NCBI GenBank assembly: GCA_030628805.1
Contig: DAOVQG010000115.1
Location: 1 to 13,086 of the forward strand
Direction of reading: 5' to 3'
DNA: 13,086 nucleotides
DNA from: JAGMDK01 sp023128695
Lineage (GTDB): Bacteria > Planctomycetota > Phycisphaerae > UBA1845 > Fen-1342
Shown piece by piece: positions 1 to 5,880 of the stretch. How positions within the stretch are numbered: position 1 is the first letter of the stretch; each line of letters opens with the position of its first letter. The translations under genes were made by a program, and so were the position numbers. The notes beneath the pieces were generated by a model. That model was not told the DNA's origin. It was given only the letters and a program-made list of their open reading frames with translations, and did not search any database.

Positions 1-390
1 CGGTCGCGGGGGGCTTCTACCACAGTCTCGGCCTGAAGTCCGACGGCTCGATCGTGGCGTGGGGATACAACTACGACGGCCAATGCGACGTGCCGGTGCC
101 GAACACGGACTTCGTGGCGGTCGCGGCGGGGGACTGGCACAGTCTTGGGCTGAAGGCCGACGGCTCGATCGTGGCGTGGGGGAATAACGACGACGGTCAA
201 TGCAACGTGCCGGGGCCGAGCACGGACTTCGTGGCGGTCGCGGGCGGTGGCTGTCATAGTCTCGGCCTGAAGGCCGACCGCTCGATCGTGGCATGGGGAG
301 GCAACAACTTCAGCCAATGCAACGTGCCGGAGCCGAACACGGACTTCGTGGCGGTCGCGGCGGGCCATTGGCACAGTCTGGGCCTGAAGG
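1..390 (+). repeat. 117-bp tandem repeats coding the RCC1 units
   Basis: Units begin at 54, 171 and 288, with a partial one before 54. They are in phase with the reading frame (39 codons) and highly similar in nucleotide sequence, for example the recurring phrase gaacacggacttcgtggcgg. The similarity suggests recent duplication or gene conversion. The array continues past the left edge, so copy number is unknown. Confidence 0.85.
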
Positions 391-581
391 GCTATCCCCG
401 CGGCGACCTCGACCGCGACGGCGACGTGGACCTTGACGACTTCAATATCTTCGCCGGGTGCATGAACGGGCCCGAGATCACGTTCCCCGGCGGCTGCGAC
501 GACGCCGACCTCGACGGCGATGCCGACGTCGACCTGGCCGACTTTGCGGTGTTCCAGACGCTGTTCACCGGGCCGCGCTGA
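3..581 (+). CDS. RCC1-repeat protein with C-terminal dockerin-like domain (5' partial)
   Basis: The reading frame is open from the left edge, so this is only the C-terminal part; the GTG at 54 is internal and not a start. The sequence shows about three and a half copies of a 39-residue unit of the type AWG-N-DGQC-VP-DFVAVAAG--HSLGLKADGSIV, typical of RCC1/alpha-tubulin-suppressor beta-propeller repeats. The propeller is followed by a roughly 60-residue tail with two calcium-loop motifs, DLDRDGDVDLDDF and DLDGDADVDLADF, as in dockerin type I or EF-hand-like tails. Such proteins are usually exported and the tail may anchor or stabilise them. The signal peptide would lie outside the window. The binding partner and substrate are unknown. 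It ends with TGA at 579-581. Confidence 0.85.
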   Translation, partial: VAGGFYHSLGLKSDGSIVAWGYNYDGQCDVPVPNTDFVAVAAGDWHSLGLKADGSIVAWGNNDDGQCNVPGPSTDFVAVAGGGCHSLGLKADRSIVAWGGNNFSQCNVPEPNTDFVAVAAGHWHSLGLKGYPRGDLDRDGDVDLDDFNIFAGCMNGPEITFPGGCDDADLDGDADVDLADFAVFQTLFTGPR

Positions 582-629
582 CCACAGCAGCGGCACACAT
601 TGCACCACACCTGCGCAACCCTGATCACT

Positions 630-1232
630 GTGTCTGCACCGCAGGCACACACGGCTTCCAACAACGGCGAGAAGCCGATCAACCTGTTCCAGCTCGGATG
701 CCTGTTCGTCATCCGGTCCTCGCAGAAGGTCCTGTCGCATCGGCAACGAGCCGCGGGATTTCCACCCGTCGCCGACCGAGGTCGAGAGCAAGGCAATCGC
801 CTCGTTCGGCTCGAAGGAGTTGGTCGATCCGCACAGGGGCCGCAAGGTCTTTCAGCAGGTCGGTGAGCCGCGTGGCTTTAGCCCGCGCGGTGTGTCCGCG
901 CAGGCTAAAGCCCGCGGCTCGTATTGCTCGCGACCCTTTCCGGCGGCCAACGCACACTTCGTGCCTTGGGACCATGTGCCGGAGTTGATCGATCAGTTGC
1001 AGACACTCAAGGCGGAGTTCGACCAGGCCGTCGAGGATTTCCTCACGCAGTACCCGCAACTGCGGGCCGAGTGGCAGTCTCAGCATCCGGATGTGCCCGA
1101 TGCGGCGTATCCGGCAGCTTGGGACTTGCGGAAGAAGTTCAACTTCGGCTGGCACACGTTCAAGGTGGCCGGCGCCGCGAGCGCCATGGCCATTGACGAC
1201 ATCCAGGCTGAGCTGGCCGGTCAGATCGCCAA
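630..1232 (+). pseudogene. Decayed DUF3150-type gene (frameshifted, interrupted, 3' truncated)
   Basis: Three pieces in two frames read as one protein. Frame 3 from a possible GTG at 630 gives NNGEKPINLFQLGCLFVI. After a shift near 715-740, frame 1 gives IASFGSKELVDPHRGRKVFQQ. After the palindrome at 865-920, the same frame resumes with ANAHFVPWDHVPELIDQLQ, LKAEFDQAVEDFLTQYP and AAYPAAWDLRKKFNFGWHTF. The order (small-domain start, GxK-x-DP stretch, FVP, then KAEF-FL-YP-W) matches my memory of the DUF3150 family, whose members often sit near MoxR-type ATPase and VWA genes. Function is unknown. The match is lost near 1232, where a reverse-strand helicase fragment begins. The frameshift, insertion and truncation mark it as non-functional. 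The family name is recalled and not searched. Confidence 0.65.
865..920. repeat. 56-bp REP-like palindrome inside the DUF3150 remnant
   Basis: The left arm (865-890) and right arm (896-920) are inverted copies differing by one inserted base and one substitution, around the loop tgtgt. The core of each arm is ggctttagcc or its complement ggctaaagcc. It sits between two stretches of the broken gene and replaces the residues expected there, so it looks like an inserted or recombined mobile palindrome and not a terminator. No target duplication is evident. Confidence 0.85.
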
Positions 1233-1672
1233 CGGAAGCGCACGCGACTCGCACTCGTCGCATTCTTCGATGTTCTCGCCGAGCAGCTTCCCGCAGTCGG
1301 GATTCGTGCAACGCCAGAAGTGGGCCAAGCCACGCAGAAACCGATGCACGCGCGGCCGCAACTTGACCGCGCTGGTTTCCGGAATGCAGGGGCCGAGCAG
1401 GAGCGCGGCCTCGATCTCGCGGCGTAGACCATCCTCGGATACGCCGAATCGTTCAGGTCGCTCCGCAAGCAACCGGACGATCTCGTCCTCGGAGATCGGA
1501 TCGTGTAACCATTGCATTAGCAGGCAGGGCAATGCGGCGCGATCCCATACTTCCTCGATCTTGCCGCCGTCCGAAGGCGACTCCCCGGCGAGCTTGAACA
1601 CGAGCGATCGCACCTTCGCGTCGTCGTTGGCGTCGAAGTTCGCCAGTTCATCCTCAGTGATTGCTGGTGAAC
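1221..1672 (-). pseudogene. Internal fragment of a zinc-finger-containing DEAD/DEAH-type helicase
   Basis: On the minus strand the frame reads from about 1672 (SPAITEDELANFDANDD) through KIEEVWDRAALPCLLMQWLH to VHRFLRGLAHFWRCTNPDCG, CDECESRALPLAI and TGA at 1221-1223. The VHRF-RGL--FWRC-NP-CG...CxxC pattern is the insert found between the two helicase lobes of some large DEAD/DEAH helicases, several of which belong to defence islands. No Walker A, DEAD box or C-terminal helicase motif is present, so only about 150 residues survive. Both ends abut other remnants: DUF3150 at about 1232 and the transposase at about 1670. The stop is supplied by the junction. The assignment to a helicase rests on the recalled zinc-finger region only. 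Confidence 0.55.
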
Positions 1673-1950
1673 CGCCCCATTTTTCACAAGTGCGATGAAA
1701 CCATCCGCGGGCACGTTTTCTGCAGCTTTCTGGCGTTGTTGCTGTTCCAGGAGCTGCAGTTGAGTCTGGCTGAGCGGGGCTGGTTTGTGGAGTGGGCTCG
1801 CCTGAAGGACGATCTGGATGTTTTGGAGGATGTGAGAGTCGAATGCTCTGGTCAACCGTTCATCATTCGCAGTCAGACGCGTGGCGACGCCGGCAAGGCG
1901 TTGCAGGCTGTGGGCGTTGCATTGGGACCCACCGTGCGTGTTGCCCAGTC
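1668..1950 (+). pseudogene. 3' remnant of an IS1634-type (DDE) transposase
   Basis: The plus-strand frame gives RPIFHKCDETIRGHVFCSFL, then LFQELQLSLAERG, a stretch rich in D and L, and ends GKALQAVGVALGPTVR at about 1945. The block I-HKCDETIRGHVFCSFLAL is the characteristic C-terminal end of IS1634/IS4-like transposases, covering the last catalytic region and the helix after it. Everything N-terminal to RPIFHK is missing, replaced by the helicase fragment. The original stop seems lost, because the frame runs on into unrelated sequence. It is therefore an inactive insertion-sequence relic. Confidence 0.75.
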
Positions 1951-2427
1951 CCCTGGGTGGCATTGGACTGCCCCATTGGGAACTGAAGTTCCCGACCATG
2001 GGATGCGAGTCCCGGGGCATGAATGGACCCGCCGCGCCGTTAGCTACGCCCCAAGATCTTCATGGACCTCCACCAGCGGCGGTGGCCGCCTGCTCCGCGT
2101 CGCGGGGCTCCGCACGCGGCGACCGCCGGCGAGAGTCCCGGATAGGTGCCTGGGCGACGTTCAAGATCGCCCGCAGACCGGAAGATCAACACGATCAAGG
2201 ACCGCCGACAGTATCCGCACCGCCCGCGCGGCCAACCGCCGCCAAGAGCAAGCTCGGCCGCCGAACGTCGATCGCGCACGAGAGAGCGCCCCTCAAGAAG
2301 CCAACAAAAAAAGGTGCGTTCACGGAGAATGTACCTTGACTTCTTGCTTCATATAGGTGCCACCCGCCGGTGGCACACGGCCACATAAAACGGTCACGCC
2401 CACACGATGCTGTTATGCGAACTCATT
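1950..2427. other. Gene-free stretch after the transposase relic
   Basis: I see no convincing gene here. It holds two short inverted repeats: 1978-1993 (gggaact/agttccc, 2-nt loop), which may belong to the end of the old insertion sequence, and 2357-2376. The open frames that cross it have low-complexity, arginine-rich translations, as expected of GC-rich non-coding DNA. Confidence 0.6.
2357..2376. terminator. Perfect 8-bp hairpin GTGCCACC/GGTGGCAC
   Basis: Arms 2357-2364 and 2369-2376 flank the 4-nt loop cgcc. No T-tract follows on either strand, so a classical intrinsic terminator is doubtful. A related pair, GTGGCAC...GTGCCAC, occurs at 3488-3526, so it may instead be one copy of a dispersed palindromic repeat. 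Confidence 0.4.
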
Positions 2428-2456
2428 TTGACAGAGTCAGTGGATTGAGGTATGTT
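2428..2456 (+). promoter_or_regulatory. Sigma70-type promoter for the two-gene unit
   Basis: A perfect -35 box TTGACA (2428-2433) is followed after exactly 17 bp by TATGTT (2451-2456), which matches the -10 consensus at four of six positions. Transcription would start near 2463 and leave a leader of roughly 85 nt before the first gene. The leader contains two small inverted repeats, cgggcc/ggcccg (2472-2489) and the palindrome ggtgcgcacc (2503-2512). Confidence 0.6.
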
Positions 2457-2549
2457 TTGGCTATCGGCACTCGGGCCGGCAGAGGCCCGTATGGGCGTGT
2501 GCGGTGCGCACCCGTGAGTGCTACGTCTCCACATTGAGGAGGACTCGCA

Positions 2550-2831
2550 ATGGCGGTGGCAAACCCGATCGAACTATCCGCGTACATTGTATCCATGGCC
2601 GTGTCGGCCCGGGCTGCCCAAGCGATCATGACGACCGGTGTCGATCCGATGACCATCAAGGAGTTCAACTTCAAGGTGAACATCTCGGCAGAGTACTCCG
2701 TCGAGAGCCAGACGGACATCAAGCTGAACATCTGGCGTCTGAGCATCAAGGAGAAGTTGACGATCGGTTACAAGAGCGAGTGGGGCCTGGAAATCGGCTG
2801 CACGATCGTCCCGACGGTGACGATCGAGTAA
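2550..2831 (+). CDS. Small unknown protein, helix plus beta-rich domain (93 aa)
   Basis: I do not recognise this gene. The start is firm: ATG at 2550 follows gaggagga at 2535-2542, a strong ribosome binding site. Residues 7-27 are small and hydrophobic (AYIVSMAVSARAAQAI), most likely one amphipathic or packing helix and not a cleaved signal. From residue 35 the sequence alternates polar and hydrophobic residues (EFNFKVNISAEY, DIKLNIWRLSIKEKL, IGCTIVPTVTIE), which predicts four or five beta strands. There are no cysteine pairs or catalytic motifs. It is first in a unit with the IF2_N gene 135 bp downstream. The layout loosely recalls DUF2589-like small proteins, but I cannot support that. A structural or binding role is more likely than an enzyme. 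Confidence 0.75.
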   Translation: MAVANPIELSAYIVSMAVSARAAQAIMTTGVDPMTIKEFNFKVNISAEYSVESQTDIKLNIWRLSIKEKLTIGYKSEWGLEIGCTIVPTVTIE

Positions 2832-2966
2832 ACTTTGGCTCTGCCGCAACTCCGTGGATGGCGGGCTCGCGCTCTGCGTGGAGTGTCGGCCCACGAGTGC
2901 GGAGTGTAAGCCCGCTTGGCGTGACGCCCAAGGTGGGCACGCCACATACGTACGAACGGAACAGAC

Positions 2967-3422
2967 ATGGCGAACACGCGTATCCGCGAATTAGCCCAGG
3001 AATTGGGCCTTGACTCGAGCGAGTTGCTGAAGCTCGCAAAGCAATTCGGGTTCCAAGCGACAACGACTTCGTCCAGCCTGGGCGAGACAGCAGTTGAGCG
3101 GCTCCGTCGGCACGTTCGTCTCCGGCAGCACCGCACCGAGTGGATGGAACTTGACCGCGTGCTCACCGCCGTGCAATCGTCCATCCTCCGCGCGGATAAG
3201 CTCCTGGAGCAGGAAGCCAGGAAGGCAAAGGAAGACATCCAATACGTCGTAGCCGACCTGAACATCGAGTTTCCCGTCGAATTCCAGGTCGACTCTAAGG
3301 ACCGCCCGTTGCTGCGCTTTCCGCAGCCGCTCGAACACGGAGAACCGCTGGAGCCGGCCACCCACCTCACCCGACTCAAGCTCTCCCTGCGACCGGTGCC
3401 GACCTTGCGGCAGGAGTCGTAA
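2967..3422 (+). CDS. IF2_N-domain protein with trypco2-like C-terminal region (151 aa)
   Basis: Residues 4-48 (RIRELAQELGLDSSELLKLA, then SSLGETAVERLRRHV) match the small helical IF2_N domain found at the start of translation initiation factor 2; the rest of IF2, including the GTPase, is absent. Residues 55-90 form a charged helix (ELDRVLTAVQSSILRADKLL). Residues 91-146 are strand-rich: IQYVVADLNIEFPVEFQV, PLLRFP, LTRLKLSLRPVP. A helix followed by strands ending in RLKLSLRPV resembles the trypsin-co-occurring domain 2 described in NTP-dependent conflict systems. That comparison is from memory and uncertain. There is no catalytic motif, so it is probably an adaptor or sensor. ATG at 2967 has only a weak upstream site (ggaa). 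It is likely co-transcribed with the gene before it. Confidence 0.75.
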   Translation: MANTRIRELAQELGLDSSELLKLAKQFGFQATTTSSSLGETAVERLRRHVRLRQHRTEWMELDRVLTAVQSSILRADKLLEQEARKAKEDIQYVVADLNIEFPVEFQVDSKDRPLLRFPQPLEHGEPLEPATHLTRLKLSLRPVPTLRQES

Positions 3423-3448
3423 GGCGTCGAGCGTCACAAGCCCAGCAG

Positions 3449-3488
3449 GGTGCGGCCCGGCCGCACCATTCGACTGCTCGCAGAGCAG
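3449..3488 (+). terminator. Two consecutive GC hairpins after the IF2_N gene
   Basis: The first hairpin is 3449-3467 (8-bp arms ggtgcggc/gccgcacc, 3-nt loop) and the second is 3474-3488 (6-bp arms ctgctc/gagcag, 3-nt loop), starting 27 nt after the stop. No T-run follows, so termination would be inefficient or factor-assisted. The position fits the end of the two-gene transcript. Confidence 0.45.
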
Positions 3489-3526
3489 TGGCACACGTCA
3501 ATAGTGATCACCGATGACAGTGCCAC
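3488..3526. repeat. GTGGCAC...GTGCCAC inverted repeat
   Basis: Perfect 7-bp arms at 3488-3494 and 3520-3526 flank 25 nt. The arms share their core with the hairpin at 2357-2376, so the two-gene unit is flanked on both sides by GTGCCAC-type palindromes. Confidence 0.5.
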
Positions 3527-3580
3527 GCGCCGCTTTTAGCGGGCATCCGCTTGGGCGATTTGTTATACGGCATTCGCGCC

Positions 3581-4501
3581 TTATTCTGTCATGTCAAGTA
3601 GACGTTCAAGTTCTGCGATGATCGCAAGCGCCGATTGAGCCTTCGGTGAAGGGATGTCAGTCGCCTGCTGCACTCGTTGCTTCAAACGCTCCAAGGCGGT
3701 ACGGGCTTCGGCGTCGGTCGTGCTTTCTTGAAACGCCTTCAAAAAATGCCGCCAATAGACGGTCTTGATGCCGCATAGTTGCACATCGTCGAGTTTCTGC
3801 ATGTAAGAATCAATCATTCCCGTGCGCGCCAACCGGCCAAAATTGCCGCCACCATCGTAATGCGGCTTATCCAGAATCTGGTCAGTTTTCGACGGGTAGG
3901 GACCGACTCCTTCTGGAATCTCGATGCCCGTATCCTGCTTCGTTCTGCGAATGTGCTGCCAGTGGTAGTTGCGATACTCGGTGGCGTACTTCGCTGACTC
4001 GATGAATGGTTCGAAGAGAATCGGAGAACCGCTGATCACGTTTCCCAAGACCCACGGAACCACGACGATCAAATCATGATTCGCACACGCAGCGGCGGTA
4101 GCTTGAAACCTTAAACTGGGCTCGGCTTCTTTCGCCAGCAAGTACCATCCTTTGAGTTCTATGCCCAAGAGAATCTCGTCACCGGTCGTCTTGCGCAAAA
4201 GGACGTCGGGGAAGGTTTGTGCCTGCCTCACGAAGCTGTAAAGGGCGTACTTCTCGTCCGGGTCCCAGGTGTTCCGGATCAGATTCAAGGTGCGAACAAC
4301 CTGCTCTTCGATCGTCGCGCCGAGCACGGTATTGAGTGTGTGCAGATCGGTCGCCATGAGGCCGGAAATATGGGTTTCCGTGCGGAAGTAAATCGGCAGG
4401 CACGCGATGGCCTCGCGCACGTCTTTGTAGAGTTGATAATGCTCCCAGTCCGTCGCGGGCAATTCTCTGGACGGCGCGGCCGGTTCGCTCTTTTTCGTCA
4501 T
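3581..4501 (-). CDS. Type II restriction endonuclease, PD-(D/E)XK type
   Basis: This 306-residue protein is predicted to cut DNA at the site protected by the methyltransferase encoded just upstream. Near residues 98-117 it carries TFPDVLL, a 15-residue spacer and GIELKGW, giving D99...E115-x-K117, the PD-(D/E)XK nuclease signature. There are no helicase or methylase motifs, so it is a stand-alone type II enzyme. The start ATG at 4499-4501 overlaps the methyltransferase stop as ATGA, which implies translational coupling and rules out the longer upstream frame (to 4624) that runs through the methyltransferase C-terminus. Stop is TAA at 3581-3583. Codon use looks less GC-rich than the mur genes, consistent with horizontal transfer. 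I cannot infer the recognition site. Confidence 0.8.
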   Translation of the reverse strand: MTKKSEPAAPSRELPATDWEHYQLYKDVREAIACLPIYFRTETHISGLMATDLHTLNTVLGATIEEQVVRTLNLIRNTWDPDEKYALYSFVRQAQTFPDVLLRKTTGDEILLGIELKGWYLLAKEAEPSLRFQATAAACANHDLIVVVPWVLGNVISGSPILFEPFIESAKYATEYRNYHWQHIRRTKQDTGIEIPEGVGPYPSKTDQILDKPHYDGGGNFGRLARTGMIDSYMQKLDDVQLCGIKTVYWRHFLKAFQESTTDAEARTALERLKQRVQQATDIPSPKAQSALAIIAELERLLDMTE

Positions 4502-5565
4502 GACGTGGCCAGCCTTTCCACGGCCGCGGCGTAAAACTCCGGAACGATCTCCGCACCGTAGTATCGGCGGCAAAAATGATAGGAAACAACCGCGCCCGGA
4601 CACAGGCCGCCAAAAGGCTCCCACACCACGTCGCCTTCCTCCGTCGAAGCTCGAATCATCAACTCAATGAACTTCAACGGTTTTTGGCTGCCGTGCAGGC
4701 TGCTGAACTTGTACTTCATTCCGTTTCGCGTTCCCTGAATCCGTTCTGATCCGCTGACTTGTGGTTCACGCCAAACATTGGTTACGCCCAGGTCGCAGTC
4801 GAATTTGGCCCGCAGCTTGGCCCACTGGCGGCCGGGAATGGGGCGTTTGCCGTCGATACTGAAATAAGGCCGTCCCGCTGGGTCGCCATGCTCGTTGGCG
4901 TACCGGGCCAGTCTTACAAAGGCGTCCACGGGCGGGTAGTACCAGAGATGATCAGCCGTGAGATATTTTCGCGTCGCCGCATTGAGCACTCCGCACGCCT
5001 CGTTGGCCAGCCGGAATGGCATCCCCGTTCGTTTCCACTCGTGGCGAAGCCATTCTTGCATTGTCAACGACCGGTTGTTCACTTGAAACGTCGCCGCCTT
5101 GACGTAATGCACGCAAACTTCGGTAACGACGGGGAATTTGCGTAGAGTTTGGGTGTTGGCGTTGCCCGCGACATGCCCCAGTCCTTTGTCCCAAATGTTA
5201 CAGCAGCGGTATTTCCAGCCGTTTGCTACCAACACTGGATGCACCATAGCCCAGCCCACTTCGGTGTTCCAGAACCAAAGGGTTGTTTCCGGTGTGGAGT
5301 ATTCGCTCCAAGCCTTGATATGGGGTTCGTACCACTCAGCAAGAGATTCGGCCTTATGGTTATCGCCAGGAAAACCACTCACGCCATACGGACCGTCCGA
5401 GATAATGCAAGTCGGGGTTGGCCAACCCGCATATAAGTTCTGCGCGTGGTCAAAGTGAATGGACACTTGGTCGCGGGTGTACTGGTCGCCAGCCTCAGGT
5501 TCCCGTTGGTGCCCTGGCCAATCAGAAAACAAATGAGCTTGTGATTTGCTCGCAGTCTTGCTCAT
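4498..5565 (-). CDS. DNA N4-cytosine/N6-adenine methyltransferase of a type II R-M system
   Basis: This 355-residue protein would methylate the recognition site of its partner nuclease using S-adenosylmethionine. The catalytic motif IV appears as SDGPYG at residues 56-61, a variant of the usual (D/N/S)PP(Y/F). The C-terminus holds HGSQKPLKFIE (about 291-301, motif X) and VWEPFGGLCPGAV (about 314-326, motif I, SAM binding). The order IV - target region - X - I is that of the beta class. The ATG at 5563-5565 is preceded by aggac at a suitable distance. It is the first gene of the operon, so the host is protected before the nuclease is made. Whether the modified base is N4-methylcytosine or N6-methyladenine cannot be told from the sequence. 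Confidence 0.88.
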   Translation of the reverse strand: MSKTASKSQAHLFSDWPGHQREPEAGDQYTRDQVSIHFDHAQNLYAGWPTPTCIISDGPYGVSGFPGDNHKAESLAEWYEPHIKAWSEYSTPETTLWFWNTEVGWAMVHPVLVANGWKYRCCNIWDKGLGHVAGNANTQTLRKFPVVTEVCVHYVKAATFQVNNRSLTMQEWLRHEWKRTGMPFRLANEACGVLNAATRKYLTADHLWYYPPVDAFVRLARYANEHGDPAGRPYFSIDGKRPIPGRQWAKLRAKFDCDLGVTNVWREPQVSGSERIQGTRNGMKYKFSSLHGSQKPLKFIELMIRASTEEGDVVWEPFGGLCPGAVVSYHFCRRYYGAEIVPEFYAAAVERLATS

Positions 5566-5880
5566 CGGCGAGTCCTGTATCTTCGGATGGTCATGAAGTC
5601 TGCCGTATGACTTCTCCGTATGACTTCTGTTTATATGGTTTCCGCATAATGCGCCGCCGCTCCTTGCTCAAAGGCTGTCCGCCGGGATTTTTGCGCCTCG
5701 ACCGCCGCGGCTTGAGGACATGGGCACACTCCTGACGACGAAAAGGCCCGGCCGCCGCTGTTGGTCAACGTACGTGCAGCATAGGGTAGGGCGTCTGCCG
5801 CTGCAAGCTGGCGTTGCCGCCCGGGAGGGCGGGGTGTGACGATTATTGGCGGCCTCCTCCACGTTCCGGCGGAGCTCACG
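5566..5880. other. Intergenic stretch between the R-M operon and the membrane protein
   Basis: Apart from the repeats at 5603-5635 I see no gene. A hairpin at 5817-5832 (ccgccc/gggcgg, 4-nt loop) lies about 50 nt past the stop of the membrane protein at 5881 and might end that transcript, but it lacks a T-tract. Short frames here have biased, arginine-rich translations. Confidence 0.5.
5603..5635 (-). promoter_or_regulatory. Putative R-M promoter -10 box and operator-like direct repeats
   Basis: Two identical, adjacent 13-bp repeats (ccgtatgacttct on the plus strand, 5603-5615 and 5616-5628) lie 38 bp before the methyltransferase start. An inverted partial copy (atgaagtc, 5593-5600) is next to them. 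On the minus strand a TATAAA box (5630-5635) immediately precedes the repeats, so they would cover the transcription start, where a repressor could act. No good -35 box is visible and no controller (C) gene lies in the window. Confidence 0.4.

Noticed and set aside
709..1311. 200-codon minus-strand frame across the DUF3150 remnant
   Set aside because: Arginine-rich shadow of the plus-strand coding remnant; no recognisable motif and no ribosome site.
1517..2020. Minus-strand frame with a glutamine-rich stretch (LSQTQLQLLEQQQRQKAA)
   Set aside because: It is the antisense of the IS1634-type transposase remnant, whose plus-strand translation matches a known family block; the glutamine run is the reverse of its Leu/Ala-rich helix.
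1881..2356. Plus-strand frames ending near 2339-2356
   Set aside because: Low-complexity Arg/Pro/Ala translation, no ribosome site, and unrelated to the transposase remnant it continues from.
2574..2945. Minus-strand frame opposite the 93-aa gene
   Set aside because: The plus-strand gene has a promoter, strong ribosome site and normal composition; the opposite frame has none.
4502..4624. Longer N-terminus for the endonuclease
   Set aside because: It would overlap the methyltransferase by over 120 bp and has an atypical sequence; the ATGA overlap at 4498-4501 gives a natural start.
5631..5879. 82-codon minus-strand frame before the R-M operon
   Set aside because: Biased composition, no ribosome site, and it overlaps the putative promoter and operator repeats.
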